The position numbers and the translations under genes are program-made. The notes below the pieces were generated by a model that ran no database searches, had not been told where the DNA came from, and saw nothing but the letters and a program-made list of their open reading frames with translations. From Phlyctochytrium arcticum (taxonomy: Eukaryota; Chytridiomycota; Chytridiomycetes; Chytridiales; Chytridiaceae), in contig JAHLKI010000026.1 in assembly GCA_025602905.1 (NCBI GenBank), forward strand, positions 351,810 to 415,809: a stretch of 64,000 bases of DNA, in the 5' to 3' direction. Below, piece by piece: positions 1 to 12,387 of this stretch (positions are counted from its first letter, which is position 1; every line of letters begins with the position of its first letter).

Positions 1-108
1 TCTGGGGTGAACAAGACAGTCCAGCCGGCAGACGACGATGAGGAGGACGATGATCTGATCCGGGTTTTAGCTAGAGTTTGCCTAGAGGATGAAGACGATG
101 ACTTTTAA
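1..108 (+). CDS. 3' end of an unidentified acidic protein (partial)
   Basis: The open frame runs from the first base to a TAA at 106-108, giving about 35 residues dominated by Asp and Glu in two clusters with a short hydrophobic stretch between. The start lies outside the window. I do not recognise the family; acidic tails of this kind are common in nuclear proteins. It could also be the last exon of a spliced gene, as the two genes downstream are spliced. Confidence 0.45.
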   Translation, partial: SGVNKTVQPADDDEEDDDLIRVLARVCLEDEDDDF

Positions 109-418
109 GATGGAGAGATAGAAAACTAAAGTCTCATAAAGTCTCCTTTATAACGCGAAACTCCAAACGCGCGCGTGTCAAAATGCCGCCGCCACCACTT
201 TGGTCAAAAACAGTTCAAATTAGGCCAATTGTCATTGCGCAGCAGCTGCCCTCGCACTTTTGATGAACGGGGTGTCAACTTTCATCCTCCCGCATTTACA
301 CAATTCACATATAACAAAACTCTCGCAGTCCTCTCCTCATTTACCATCTGCAACACCTTCTCTCCCAAGTCCCGAGTCTCTAGCCACATCCCCGTTGATC
401 TTTTAAGTTCTCCCTGCA
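109..418. other. Intergenic / 5' leader of the SAC gene
   Basis: No convincing gene. The stretch before the first SAC exon is C/T-rich, as is usual for fungal promoters and leaders. I saw no RNA gene or repeat here. Confidence 0.4.
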
Positions 419-2938
419 ATGACAGTTGCGTCGACAAGTACCCGCGACTCGTTTGCGCTTCATCGCACACGAGACGGCAAATACATAGTCGAGACTCCGC
501 TCTTGAACCCTGCCGCCGAATCCTCTGTGCTTGTAGTATCTACCGATGGCGTTACTGTGCAAGGTAATAAATAATGTGCTGGAAAGTAGCTGGATCGACG
601 TCTCAAAAACTAAATGCTTGTTTATTCTTGGCAGACAAGTCTCGGGCGATGCCCGTCGCCCAGGATGGAATTACTGCGTCTCTAGAGATTTGTGGAGTCA
701 TTGGAGTTCTTGAACTTCTTTTCGGTATGCTTGGTTCCTGCAGTTTTTCTACTGGACACGAGCTGATGTCTTCATAATTAGCAAAGTACCTGGTAGTTGT
801 TACCGCTAGAACATTAGCAGCCACTTTGCAGGACCACAAATGTTGGAGAATCACCGGAGCAAGCGTGCTACCTTTGGGCACTGAGAGTAGTGCGGTGGCA
901 ACGCGCTCTCCTGGTAGCATGAGTGAAGTTGATCTAGCCAAGGTGAGTAGTGAGATTATCTGACCATGATTAGGCCGCTAAATGTGCTCGGGACAGTATG
1001 CACTAGACCAAGATCTCGTGCAGCAAATCAACGAAATCGTGAATTCCGGACACTTGTACTATTCAACAACTTACGATCTCACCCACTCTCTCCAACACAA
1101 CTATTTACTCAAGACCAAAAAGGCTCGCAATACAGTCGTAGACGATCGATACTTTTTCACAAAGCACCTGGCGAATCCTATTCTGAATGCGGGTACTGCT
1201 GCCGAGCCGTGGGTCTTGAACTGCATCTGCGGGTTCGCAGGAACCATCGAAATGGATGTCAACCTGCCACCTCCAACCACCAATGGGACGGACGTTGTCC
1301 CAGGCGTTCACACACACCCCTATAAGTTGACTCTTCTCTCTCGATTAAACCGTCGGCGCATGGGTACGCGATATGTGCGCCGAGGTCTGGATTTCGACGG
1401 AAACACGTCAAACAATGTCGAGATGGAACAGATTCTATACCATGAAGATTATACGAGGCATCAGCATATTTCGGCTTTTGTTCAAATTCGAGGTTCAGTT
1501 CCCTCGGTTTGGGGCCAAGACCTCAACCTTCAATATCGGCCCGAACTCTTGATTGCAGATATTCAAAAGCCAAAAGTATGGTTTTCTGTCAAAAAGCATT
1601 TTGACGATTTACGCCGGCAGTACGTTGGTGAGCCAGAAACGGTGGCTGAGGGTGGCGCGGATATTGGAAAAGTTATCTGTGTCAATTTGCTTGATGCTGA
1701 TGGCTGGGAGGGCCGCCTGACTCGAGTCTACGAAAACAGTGTGCAGCGGTTCCAGGATGACAAGGTCATGTATGAAGAGTTCCCCGTCAATCAGTGGTGC
1801 AAGAACCGTAACTTTAGAAACATGGATATTTTGGTGGATCGCGTCCGAGACCGGCTGGTCAACAGTGGATGGTTTGCGGCTGAAGGAATGGTTCCGCCAA
1901 TGAAAGCTGGATCAGCCACCAAGCCTTTACGCGTACATCGACTACAGACTGGAGCGGCGCGCGTATCATGCTTGGACAGTTTGGATCGGACCAACTTGAC
2001 TTGTTCCATGTTCGCGCGATACATGCTTCCGTACCAGCTGCACGCCGTGACCCCTGGAACGTTCCCTGCCCTTCCTGCGGTGATGAACGGTGTCATTCCC
2101 TCTGATCTTCGCGACCCTGTTTCATCATTACGCCCATGCGTCGAATCTTACAGAGGTATCGTCACCAATTTGTGGGCCGACTCTGGGGATGCGATCTCGC
2201 TGCTGTACGCCGGAACTGGTGCCTTGAAAGCCGATGTCACACGTACGGGTAAAAAGACACTGGGTGGATCCGTTACCGACGGTATTAATTCTCTGACGCG
2301 TTATTACCTCAACAATGTAAGTCAGTCCCCCCTTTTTTTTGTCTCAACGCTTACTAAACTGATTTGCGCAGTTTGTGGATGGTCGACGGCAGGATGGATA
2401 TGACTTGTTTACCGGCAAAGCTCTACCGTCTCAACTTTCCCAGCTGGTAGAAACAGAGGGCAAAAAGCAGGCCCGGCGACTGCAGCAACCGTATATAGCC
2501 AAGGGCCAAGGGATCTTGGGCCGTATTATTCCCGGATTTGTCATTGACCACGTAGAACCGGTCCTGCAAACTGCTACCGAGTATGCGCGAACGTACATTC
2601 CCAGTCGGGCCATTACAGACGGATCGTCAACCACTCCCGCTATCACCGAAGTTCGGTCCACCCCCCAAGATCAAGCTCTGTCTCCTACCGACCCCGCCCC
2701 ATCTTCCCCGCACCTCTCTGCCGACGGCTCCCCCCGCACCCTCCTCGGGCTCTGCCTGGCCACAGCCAAAGTACTCGCCCCGCACCGCGTGAAGGGTGTC
2801 GTCGACCTCGCCATGGCCATGTGCGTCTTCATCTACGTTGCCCTGGTTGCCCGGATCGCTAGAATGGCCGGTAGTGGTATCGTTGACCGCCCGCGTTTGA
2901 GCTTGGAGTATAAGAATATCCACGATTTATTGGATTGA
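419..2938 (+). CDS. SAC1: SAC-domain phosphoinositide phosphatase (Sac1-like), five exons
   Basis: Proposed exons are 419-563, 635-724, 782-942, 997-2316 and 2372-2938; they sum to 2,283 bases, an exact 760-codon frame plus stop, and every intron is GT-AG and 54-71 bases long. The family removes phosphates from phosphoinositides, mainly PI4P, on ER/Golgi membranes. The N-terminal part has ITASLEICGVIGVLELL and KYLVVVT, typical of the SAC N-lobe; the middle has FVQIRGSVPSVW; the catalytic CX5R loop is CLDSLDRTN near codon 425. A hydrophobic segment near the C-terminus (VDLAMAMCVFIYVALVARIA) fits a membrane anchor. Host housekeeping gene; the first three exons are inferred from frame and splice signals. 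A Sac1-type membrane enzyme is more likely than a synaptojanin, which would be longer with a second phosphatase domain. Confidence 0.93.
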
Positions 2939-3353
2939 GCCCATCGTTATCCAAGTATGTTATATAGCAAAACAGTTTGCACGCCTCTTTCTCTTTTATC
3001 AACTAATGGTATAGAATCTCATACATGTACTTTACTACTCTCTACAATAATATGTTAATTCCTTTCTTGAGCCTTCACTCTATCGAGCTTTCCTGGATTT
3101 GCTCAATTTTGCTGCCATCTTTCTCACATTTGCTCTGCGCGGGCGTCATGAGAAAGCCAGCCACAACGCCCTTCGGAACAAACCGGAAGGCAACTTTCCC
3201 AAGTGATTGAGCCGAGCGTCACATACAAAACAACACCTCCTCCTTCCCGCCTTCCGCCTTCCGCCGACTCCATCTCAACCTCTCCAGCTTTCCTTCTGCT
3301 TCCCTTGTCCCAACACAAATCTTGCTACACAAAGTAGACGCAAAACAGCAGCC
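2939..3353. other. Intergenic region between SAC and FBPase genes
   Basis: It contains the 3' end of the SAC transcript and a pyrimidine-rich promoter/leader for the next gene (CCTTCCCGCCTTCCGCC type runs at about 3241-3300). No additional gene is supported. Confidence 0.4.
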
Positions 3354-4700
3354 ATGACTGAACAGAAACGCGAAGATCTCCGCACCGACTTCGTCACCCT
3401 CACCAATGACATTCTCAGCCGTCAGCAACAACACAAGGAAGCCACTGGCGACCTCACTATTCTTTTGAGTGCCATTTCATCCGCCTGCAAATGGATCTCC
3501 AATGTCGTCCGCAAAGCCGAACTCATGAAAGTGTACGTATCCTCTCTGCTATCCTAAAAAACGCGTCTCGTCTCATAAACTTTTGAATCAAAACTAGTAT
3601 CGGCGTAACTGGCGGAACGAACATCCAGAACGAAAATGTCCAGAAACTCGACATCCTTTCCAACCAGATTATGTGCAACCTGCTCCGGGATTCGGGCAAG
3701 ACGGCCATTCTGGTGTCCGAGGAAGACGACGAGGCCATCTTTGTCGAGGGTGGCAAACAGGGCAACTACTGTGTATGCTTTGATCCTTTGGATGGATCCT
3801 CCAATATTGACTGTGGGGTGTCCATTGGAACGATTTTTGGGATTTACCGATTGGTAAGTTGGTTTACCCTGGATTTGAATATTGGAAGATGGAATGTTTA
3901 TGTAATTTGGGTTAGAAATCCGATTCTGGAAAGCCGTCCATTAAGGATGTTTTACGACCTGGAAGTGAGATGGTCGCAGCAGGTACGGTGCTCCTTTTCT
4001 GGCATTGGTATCAAGTGTGAAGAAAAGGCTGACGGTTTGATAGGATACTGTATGTATGGCAGTTCGACAGTGTTGGTCCTCACCTTCCAGGGCTCCAAAG
4101 AGGTCAACGGATATACTTTGGACCCCCACATTGGTGAATTTGTCTTGACCCACCGCAACGTAAGTCCTGCCATATTCCCAAAAAGATCGACTCGTTATTC
4201 AAATGCTATGATAGATGAAACTGGGCAAGAAAAAGATTTACTCCATCAATGAGGGTAACGCGCATACCTATGATCCCGCCATCACAAAGTATCTCGATTC
4301 CATCAAGTTCCCCCCCGCCGGACACGTAGGAAAATTCACTCCTTATTCTCAGCGTTACGTGGGCAGTATGGTTGCCGATGTACGTACCCTTTATCACTTT
4401 ACCCCTTTACCAACCTCCTAACGCCGTTTTATTGTTTCCTAGGTCCACCGAACTTTACTCTACGGTGGAGTCTTCTTGTACCCGGGAGGCAAACTTCGTG
4501 TCCTGTACGAATGTTTCCCCATGGCTCTGCTCGTCGAGGCGGCCGGCGGGAAAGCATCCACGGGCCGCAAACGCATGTTGGACCTTGTTCCGGACTCGTT
4601 ACATGCCCGAGCGGGAATCATTCTCGGAAACTCTGAAGAGGTTGACCGGGTTGAAGAGTTTTATAGCCAGCAGGATGCTGCTGCTACTGGCAAGGCTTAG
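3354..4700 (+). CDS. FBP1: Fructose-1,6-bisphosphatase, six exons
   Basis: Proposed exons 3354-3532, 3598-3853, 3916-3982, 4044-4159, 4215-4379 and 4443-4700 sum to 1,041 bases (346 aa), the normal size for the family; all introns are GT-AG and 54-65 bases. The enzyme hydrolyses fructose-1,6-bisphosphate to fructose-6-phosphate in gluconeogenesis. Diagnostic segments are [19 protein letters not shown], the metal-binding [13 protein letters not shown] loop, [10 protein letters not shown], the substrate region [17 protein letters not shown] and [17 protein letters not shown]. Start ATG is preceded by GCC and opens the MTEQKRED terminus. This host gene, with the SAC gene, shows the window is nuclear DNA of an intron-bearing fungus-like eukaryote. 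Confidence 0.97.
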
Positions 4701-5330
4701 ATACGGACGATTTCATTAGGCTCTCCTTTTTGTATTCTTTCTTCTTCTCTGTAACCCACGTACCCAAGGACATTCATATCGTTGTGCTGAGGGTTTACCG
4801 AAGTGTTGTCGACAAAATTAGAACACCGGGGCCAAAAACCTAACTAATCTTACAACGTGACTATGCCATGCTGCTTCCATGCCTTTGCCCCCAAAAAGCC
4901 TTCAATTAATCGCCAAACTCCTGACTCATACAACGCCCTCTGATTGGTGGCAAATTAGCGCAAACCACCAGCGCTCTCTATTCCGCTTCTCTTCCGCGAG
5001 CATCCGAGCAACGCCAGACGACCAGACGACGGCAGCTCCAAAACGTTTTTGCTCCCGCTGACCAGCCTGACCCTGCACTGAGCAACAGGCAGGCATGGCA
5101 GGCACAAACAGAGACAAACCAGGACACCAAACTACAACCGACAAAGGTCTGCACTGATGACGTCCAAAACAACACTTTCAAATACATGGCCTCAAATCTC
5201 CCAAAAAAACGAAATACAAAGGAAGCCCAAAAAGTTACAGATGAGAGACAAAGGATAAACTATATTGTCAAAGAGAATATGGGTGATTCCTTGCGTGATT
5301 TATCACATTTCATATCTTCCTCAGTGTTTG
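4701..5330. other. Host intergenic DNA left of the mobile region
   Basis: No gene or structured RNA recognised. This is the last stretch that resembles ordinary host spacer before repeats begin at about 5.33 kb. Confidence 0.4.
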
Positions 5331-5488
5331 CTGAACAAAACTGGACCAAGTGAATTTTGACAAGATTCTGTACTTCTGAAGGGGGGGTGCGGGGGTCTCC
5401 CCCGCCTCATGAATAATGCCTTTGAACAAAGCTGAACCATGTGAATTTTGATGAAATTTTGAACTTCCGAAGGGGGGTGCGGGGGAAT
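5331..5488. repeat. Two tandem ~68-bp repeat copies, 91-bp period, G-rich core
   Basis: Copies start at about 5331 and 5421. Each reads CTGAACAAA..., then GTGAATTTTGA, then ACTTC(T/C)GAAGGGGGG followed by GTGCGGGGG. The first G run is followed by its complement TCTCCCCC, so a hairpin is possible. No coding frame is conserved. Confidence 0.7.
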
Positions 5489-5529
5489 CGGTAGTATATA
5501 TACGGAGCCGGGTTACCCGCAATTGACCA

Positions 5530-5960
5530 CCCTCACTACCCTCCCTCGAACCGCCCTCCACGTTACATCATTGCTGCGCCACTCTCACGTAATCTTCGAG
5601 TCCGATGGAGTGAATGCCGCCAGATACAACGATTTTTTTATGTGCCTATCGAGTGGAATGACTCCATGGAAAATAATGCCCAACTCTTCATCGAGTAATT
5701 ATCGAGCGACCAATTTTTTGTCCCTTTTCGGATTATGTTGGGATTATTTTTTGCGCACCAACCAATGGAGTGCGATAGAAAATAATACGTTTGATACTTG
5801 AAAATCATCGAGTGTTATGAAGAGCGTCTCTCCATGATTTCAAAAATTTTCAAAAATTTACAAAACTGAATTCATGGAGCAAGCCAGCGAAAAACGGTCA
5901 TTCTAAATGTGCCAAAATGCAAAAGTGTGAAAAGGAGGTGTTTTTAGGCGATAAACACCT
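5530..5960 (-). repeat. Dispersed repeat, copy A (inverted relative to copies at 58.8 and 59.9 kb)
   Basis: Read on the minus strand it contains TTTAGAATGACCGTTTTTC, ATGGAGAGACGCTCT, CATAACACTCG, CTCCATCGGACTCGAAGATTA and a GTGGCGCAGCAATGATGTA block. The same ordered blocks recur on the plus strand at 58793-59240 and, more diverged, at 59925-60235. Either this is a dispersed transposon repeat or it is the degenerate terminal repeat of a large element. Confidence 0.65.
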
Positions 5961-6298
5961 GTTTTATACTGAGAATTCGCTGAATCAACATAAAACATGA
6001 CAAAATCGGATTATTAGTGATTCAAAAAGCCGAAAAAGTAGCTCCACCCCTTGAATTCCTAGTTTGCCGCATAATTCTAAATCTTTCAACATTGATAACC
6101 AAGAACTCCATGCTATCAAGCCAATCATACTCCTTGAATCTTGCCAAAATCTCCCCGCAATCCTACCCGCAGTTTCTCCTTCGTTTTGTCTGCTTTGTCA
6201 CATACATTCTCCTTTCTAGAACTTTGCCTTTTCCCCGCTCCAGTACCTCGAAACAACTTTCCAAAGCCTACGGAGACTCCGAAGGAAACCTTTTTGCT

Positions 6299-6397
6299 TT
6301 AGACATTTGGCATCACAGTCCCACACTCTCCACATTGTTGACAACCTTCGGGTATAATTAACTTCCCCTTTCCGTATTGGGGAACATAGACTTTCAT
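6299..6397 (-). CDS. Possible 32-aa Cys-rich micro-protein
   Basis: A short minus-strand frame from ATG (6397) to TAA. It has a compact CQQCGEC zinc-binding-like motif near the C-terminus. Another 23-codon frame overlaps its start through ATGA. It lies at the left edge of the outer element. It may equally be the fragment of a decayed zinc-ribbon gene or chance. Confidence 0.25.
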   Translation of the reverse strand: MKVYVPQYGKGKLIIPEGCQQCGECGTVMPNV

Positions 6398-6662
6398 AGT
6401 TTCTTTAGCCACTCCACTCTCTCAAAAGCAACAATCTTATTCATTGTTCCTCTTGGTTGACCCATCAACATTATTAGTAGGAAGAGGGCCGTTTCCTTTT
6501 TGACAATATTTCTTTATAGTAAGGTTGCCTTGTCAAATGGGCTCTTGAGAATACTCATATTCAAAATGGCTCAGGAGGAAATTTATCTACCCTTTTGCAA
6601 TGGTAGTGAAACAGTTTAAAGTCATATTTCAGGACTATCATTATATTGCAACAAGATATATA

Positions 6663-6995
6663 ATGACGATACAACGCGTTATAGAAGGCCATCGAGTGCT
6701 GAATTTCACAAGAACTTGCATCTCATGGAACACATTAGAGAATATCTGCAAAACTATGCAAACTCCCGATAAAGAAAAGGTACTAATATATGTCAAAGTT
6801 ACTCCTGAAAATCGCCATATATTTCGCGAGATTGCCAAGATTTGTACCAATCTACAATTGCCTCGGCACCGTCGAAACTACAAAGAGTTTCTTTATCGAA
6901 GCGGGTATGTAGGTATTTGCAAAGATGTTCTATTTATCGCAACTGATGGAAATCAAATGCTCGATAAGTTATTGGTAGAACTAGAGGGCGACTAA
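6663..6995 (+). CDS. Conserved small PLV protein paired with the fiber gene (outer copy)
   Basis: A 110-aa protein of unknown function. It is homologous by eye to the inner-element protein at 41578-41916 (112 aa): both have a hydrophobic beta-rich N-terminal half, then an R/KEFL.SGY motif and a C-terminal LLELE-like end. ATG 6663 is chosen because it gives the same length as the inner homologue; the open frame extends upstream to 6600. In both elements the gene lies tail-to-tail against the fiber gene, suggesting a role linked to fiber assembly or attachment. No known domain recognised. Confidence 0.6.
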   Translation: MTIQRVIEGHRVLNFTRTCISWNTLENICKTMQTPDKEKVLIYVKVTPENRHIFREIAKICTNLQLPRHRRNYKEFLYRSGYVGICKDVLFIATDGNQMLDKLLVELEGD

Positions 6996-7027
6996 CTTTG
7001 TTCGTCGTGGGGGGGCGAAACCCCCAT

Positions 7028-10000
7028 TTAAACTGTTTGATACAAGAGGCAAATGATGATGCTACTTCCATTTGGAATGCCAAGATTGGCCATCATCGGT
7101 GCTTTAACTGTCCAAGATATGTTTGTTCCGGCTACCAGATACCCAGTCCATGTCAATGGAGCAGTGACCCCTCGATTCATAGTGAGAACTGAATTCTGAG
7201 TAGCATTTGTGAGATACTGGACTTGTGGTGTTCCGCTTCCATCAAACATTATCGAAGCCGTAATGGTGTATACTCCATTCAGTGGCACCGATAAATAATA
7301 TGTCCCTGGTTGAACATTTGAACTTACTCCCCAAGTCCCAACAGAAAGCGGAGATTGCTGATTATTCGCTGAGATATAACCTGTTGTATTACAAGAAGAC
7401 AGAAAGTATCGGTGTCCTATCTTCATCAACTCGGTACAAGCAACCGTTTTTGCTGCTTGAACGCCTCCATTCACTATAAGCGATCCCGTCATCAATCCAT
7501 TTGTATCACTTGTATGATTGATGCGAAGAGAAGCACTATCTAAGACCATAAACGAAGTCCCGCCATTGATGCTGGAGAAAATAAGAGGTGCCGATGACCC
7601 AGTAGTGTTTTGCAATCCCGATTGGATGTAGTTGGCATTGTCGTAAGAGGCTAGACGTAGAACCCCTGAATTAAGTGTGGAATATGACACGATGGAGTTT
7701 CCAACGCTTTATGATTTTGCAATGCTTGCTCCACCACGAACTTGTAAAGCCCCTGATGTTGAAGATGTAGAATCCGTTGTGATTGGAATAATAACAGAAG
7801 ATGACGTTCCTGAGAGAAATTCAGTCAAAGGTGTTGAATCACCTCCACTTGCTGCTTGTAGAGATAAGCGAGCACCGCCTACATTATCGTCGATTGCAGC
7901 AATCTTTGTACTAATACCGCCTGGTCGACCGCTCCATGGTGACATCTGAATAGAAACAGAATTCAAACTTCCTCCAGCGCCAAGTAGTGTCAAATTATGA
8001 CTATTTGATCCTGATATGGAATTGGTGAGTGTTAATGATTTCGAGATTGATGGAGATGCCGTCGATAAAGCCGATAACGTCGTATCAAGCGGTTGCCTAC
8101 TCGATAAATCAACTTTAATTGCTGGCAGGATATTCGCAACGTCGTTGGTTGAAAGGTCGATAACACTTTTGTTCGCTAATGTTCCCAATTGATTAACTCT
8201 GTCATAATACACGGATTGCGAAACGTAACTTGGAACATTGGCAATTCGTGTGAAATCCAAATTTCCGATTGTTTCGGATGTCGATAGATCCACGGCGTTT
8301 TTGACAGAAAGTAAACCAAACGGTGGTATGTTCGTAATCTTTGACCAATCTACTATACCGCTCGAAGCAGTGCTCGATAAGCCCAAAGTCGCTCTAATAG
8401 ATGCGGCATTTGCGGAGGTAACAATTGGTTGAAGGGTGTTGGTATCGACCTTTGCAATCGGAAGAATTCCAGTAACATCGGCGCTTGATAAGTCAATAGT
8501 GTCTTTATTCGACAATGCTTTCAATTGCAATAACCTTGTTTCGATTGGTGTGAACTTGTTATCGATAACAGTTTGTCGCGCATTGTAGGTTGATAATAGC
8601 GTGTAGTTTGACAAAGGAATGGCAGCAATCTGTGTATTTACAAAACTTTCAGTTGCAATCTTCAAATTATTTGAAAATATATCACTACCTACATACAATT
8701 TCTTTGCTATGGCTACTCCGCCCTTTACAATTAATCCACCAGTTATGCCAGATGTTAAATCAGCAGTGTTCGATAACACGACACCGCTTGAAGCGATTTT
8801 CAATTGTTCCTGCAAAGTTCCACTCGATCCTGTCGAAGATGAAAATGTCAAAGACGGAGCCATAGTTGTAATCATCTTGTACGAAAATTTGCGAAGACAC
8901 CTTGGTAGAAAAAGATGCAAACTTGATGGTTTCCGTTGCATTCGAGTCTTGTATCAGTGAAAGGTTGTCAAGTCTTTTTTCTGTTCCGAATCCGCCAGAG
9001 AATCCATAAACTCCTAATGTAACATTAGTGGTGGGTGGAATGTTGGCGGTTGAATTAGTATGTGAAGTAATGAGTGTTCCATTGACATATAACTCACATT
9101 TGTCGTAGATAACATTTATCCGAATTGTAGCCCATGTATCTCTTGGCAACGACGCAGGAACTTCTTTGATAGTTGTATCTGGAGCGGTAATTCTGGTGTA
9201 GTTGAAATATCCTGAAAACCAAACTATCCATCCCTGACAAGCGATTTGAATACCTTCGTCTTGTCGAAAAGATGAGTAAAAAAGGTCGGCTTGTACTGTC
9301 CAATACCTAGATAAGGATGGAATCGTATAAGTCAATGAACCATTCGAGTACGTTTGGTTGTTCTGTTGCAAAACAGTCCACTTGTAGGTACTATCATACA
9401 CGGCATTCCCCGAAAGAGTTCCTGTAGGTGCTGTTGCAAAACTTTCATTCAGGAGGGTAGTCGAAACGTTATCAACACCTGAAAGAGACAAAGCATTAGT
9501 TATGGTGCTTTGCTTGTTCGATAATGCCGTGTCAATTACCGTTTGGCGTGTATCATAGGCAGATTGAGAAACTTTTGCGGCAATCGAGGCATTAATGCTC
9601 GATAAATCTGTTGTTCTTGTCAAATAAGGGCTAAAATCCGGCGCTCCCGAAATGAGCGAATACGGTAACTTTGCGCTCGAAGTGATGAGGTCTTGTTTCA
9701 ATGCCAAGTTCGGAGCATTCGATAACAAGGAATAGTCAAGGCGATTAGTTGTTGAAATAATGTTTTGCTTTGCTGCAATACTAGCATTGATAGCATTAAG
9801 GTCGGTGGTCCTAGTGAGAAACGGCGACAAATCGGGTATCCCGCTGATATTAGAATAAGGAATCTTGTTCACATTTGTAATTTTCGGCTGGTAGTTGTTA
9901 AAAAGGTCTTCTTCAATCCCGGTTATCAATCCCGTGTTCAAATCAACTGCATCCTGCAACGGTTGAATAAGTGAAGATGTCGTGGAAACGATATTAGGGA

Positions 10001-12293
10001 CAATTACCTCTGTATTGTACTGTCGTAACATTTCGAGATTGACGGCTTGTTGCGGATATTCGTTCGTGATTCCTAGATAATTACATGCCGGTGGGGTATC
10101 AAACATCAGTCGAGTCGTATCACATCCATTTGAGTTTGGAAGAGTGACGATGGGAACATTTGAGCCTGATTGAACTTCGTAATTACCGTTAGCATCAATA
10201 ATGGGACTACCATTGACATCTTCCTTTCGTTTCCTCTCTCGACCGAAAATTGTGATGAACCCTCCAAAGCCTCCAGAGACTCCGGAGAGTAAACCGCCTC
10301 CCACCGCACCAATTGCACTTGAGGCAGTTCCGACCATACTCCCTGCTCCAAATAACCCTCCAAGACCACCAAGAACACCCGTCAAACCTCCAGAAATACT
10401 AATTATATCGCCCGACCCGCTCTTGAAAACTTCCTCGGCAGAACCTTCGTTTCGTTGCTGGATAGGTTCATCCGCCGCTTTCTTTTGCTGAAAGGTATCA
10501 ATTGTTGAAATGGTATATCCAACCCCTGGCGAACCTACTAGAATAATGCCCGTTCCAGCAGTAAGAGAGAATGTGTTGGAAATGGTTTTTCCTGCTACTG
10601 TTATTCCGTTTCCTCCAACATATGGTTGTTCATCTGGCTTTGTGCATGAAATCGTTGCTCCGCTGATGGAGATGTTGTTTCCAGCCACATACGCTCCACG
10701 AAAATCGTTGCCAACGCGAGCGATTCCGTTTGAAGCCGTTAACGTTTCGCGAACATTGGTTTTGCTTGCATTCATTTCCAACCCACCTTCCACAGTCAAG
10801 TCCAAGGAAACTTCATGGGAAGAGTTCTCGTGAAGACCACTACCAAATGTACGAACATCAGTCAAGATCTCGCCGTCAAACTCCAAGTTTCCTTGCGTAT
10901 GAAGATCGAGATACACTTCGTTATTATTTCTTAATCCAAGGCTGTTCATAGACTGGAAAAGTAGCCCGCTTGTAAGTTTCCCATCACTACTGACTCGAAT
11001 AGATTGATTATTGACAAATGCTGAAGGATTCACTGACAAGTTGTTATTTCCATCTATCGCGAGAGAAGCATCTGTTCGAATTGAAACTTCTCTTCCACCA
11101 CTAGAAACCGTAGAGATATCTATTCCATCGCCGCCTTGGTACAATTGTGCGACATATTCGGCAGTGGGTGCCTCATCATTATCTGGATTGAGATTCGAAG
11201 CCAATTTCACATGCTCGACTTGTAATTCGCGCAAAGTCACATTGTAAACAAATGCATCCGAGCGTCGCAGTGACGACAAGCCTGAATCAAAAGGAATTTC
11301 GCCGAGTCCCGTCGAGCGGAATGCTAGTTTATTTCCCGTTTGCTGGAAATTTTCATGGTCAACATCTAATTTGACAATCGCACCATCAGTTGATTCCAGG
11401 ACATCTTTATTGACCGAAATGGCACCGGCACCCTTTAAAAGTTGTGTAGCGTCCTGTTTCTTTGCGATAAATTTACTACTTTTTATTTCGAGAGTTTCTT
11501 CGTCAATGTTCAGTTTTAACGCGCCGTCTTCATTTGTTCCGAAAGGTTCTAGCGCATTCAGTGAGATACCATCTTGGGAAAGATACAACGGCTCTTTGAT
11601 GGAAACACCAACTGTATTATCGTCGCGATACAAGGGAAATTCATAATCTTTTTCCACCACTTTCAACTCGCCTCCATCAATTTCAAGTGAATTGTCAGTT
11701 TTTATCGATAACTTATGGCTGTTAAAGGTATCAAATTCGAAAGGTTCAGATATTTTGAGCGAAAGACCCTTCGAAAGCAGCGACCCATCAAGGTCAAACA
11801 ACCCTTCGTCATCCCGGAAATGCGAAGCGTATCTGAGTTCCACTTCATTGTCGTCATTGATGAACAACGGTGAGTTAACCTTTGGCGTTTCTTCGACAAC
11901 CGATAATTGATTTTCTTCATTTAGATATAAAGATGAATCAAAATTCAATGCGACAGAATGTTCCAAATTTGAGTAGGCTATCGGAGCCACGGTTTTCAAA
12001 TCAGACGTCGTCAAATTTCCCTCCACTACCTGAAGACGATTCTCATCAATCTTTAATTCGACTTTTGCTGTCCCGTTTTCGAGATTGGATACAAGAGGTT
12101 CGCTTGCTGTTATCATGTTGACGTGAAGCAATCCATTTTCGTTGCTAATCTTATCAATCTTGGCACTTTTGAAACCGGTAATGTCTACTTGCCCATTTCC
12201 AATAAGACCGTTACCAGAAATCTCTGGACTTACTAAATCAATTCTGTCAAGAAGTCGCCTTCCATTAGACGTTCGTGAGTTGATATTAGACAT
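7028..12293 (-). pseudogene. Fiber / tail-fiber-like attachment protein gene, outer copy, disrupted
   Basis: Three open blocks on the minus strand form one gene of about 1,750 codons: 12293-8760, 8941-7709 and 7690-7028. Blocks 1 and 2 are in different frames (frameshift near 8.86-8.89 kb); blocks 2 and 3 are in the same frame and separated only by a TAA at 7709-7711. The product matches the intact inner fiber (36521-41581) in order: N-terminal RTSNGRRLLDRI region, shaft-like repeats with alternating hydrophobic residues and DGGEL/ENRL turns resembling the adenovirus triple beta-spiral, a Gly-rich hydrophobic segment (GGLTGVLGGLGGLFG) followed by FGRERKRKED, and DLS..VTGILPIAKV repeats. Likely a trimeric receptor-binding fiber of the virion, now decayed. 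Confidence 0.75.
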
Positions 12294-12387
12294 ATGATAT
12301 AATACTTACTCAGGAAAATCTTTACCAAGGACGGCGAAAATTGGCACCCTTGCTAGCCTCGCTAGCCTCCAAAGGGTTGCGGTTCTA

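Noticed and set aside
6017..6361. 114-aa plus-strand ORF at the left edge of the outer element
   Set aside because: No domain, composition like spacer, and it lies antisense to the Cys-motif micro-ORF.
10259..10420. CCTCCAGAGACTCCGG-like words in the outer fiber as further copies of the short dispersed repeat
   Set aside because: They encode the Gly-rich segment conserved in the inner fiber, so they are explained by glycine codons.
9765..11920. Many plus-strand ORFs antisense to the outer fiber gene
   Set aside because: They mirror the repetitive fiber coding strand and have no independent features.
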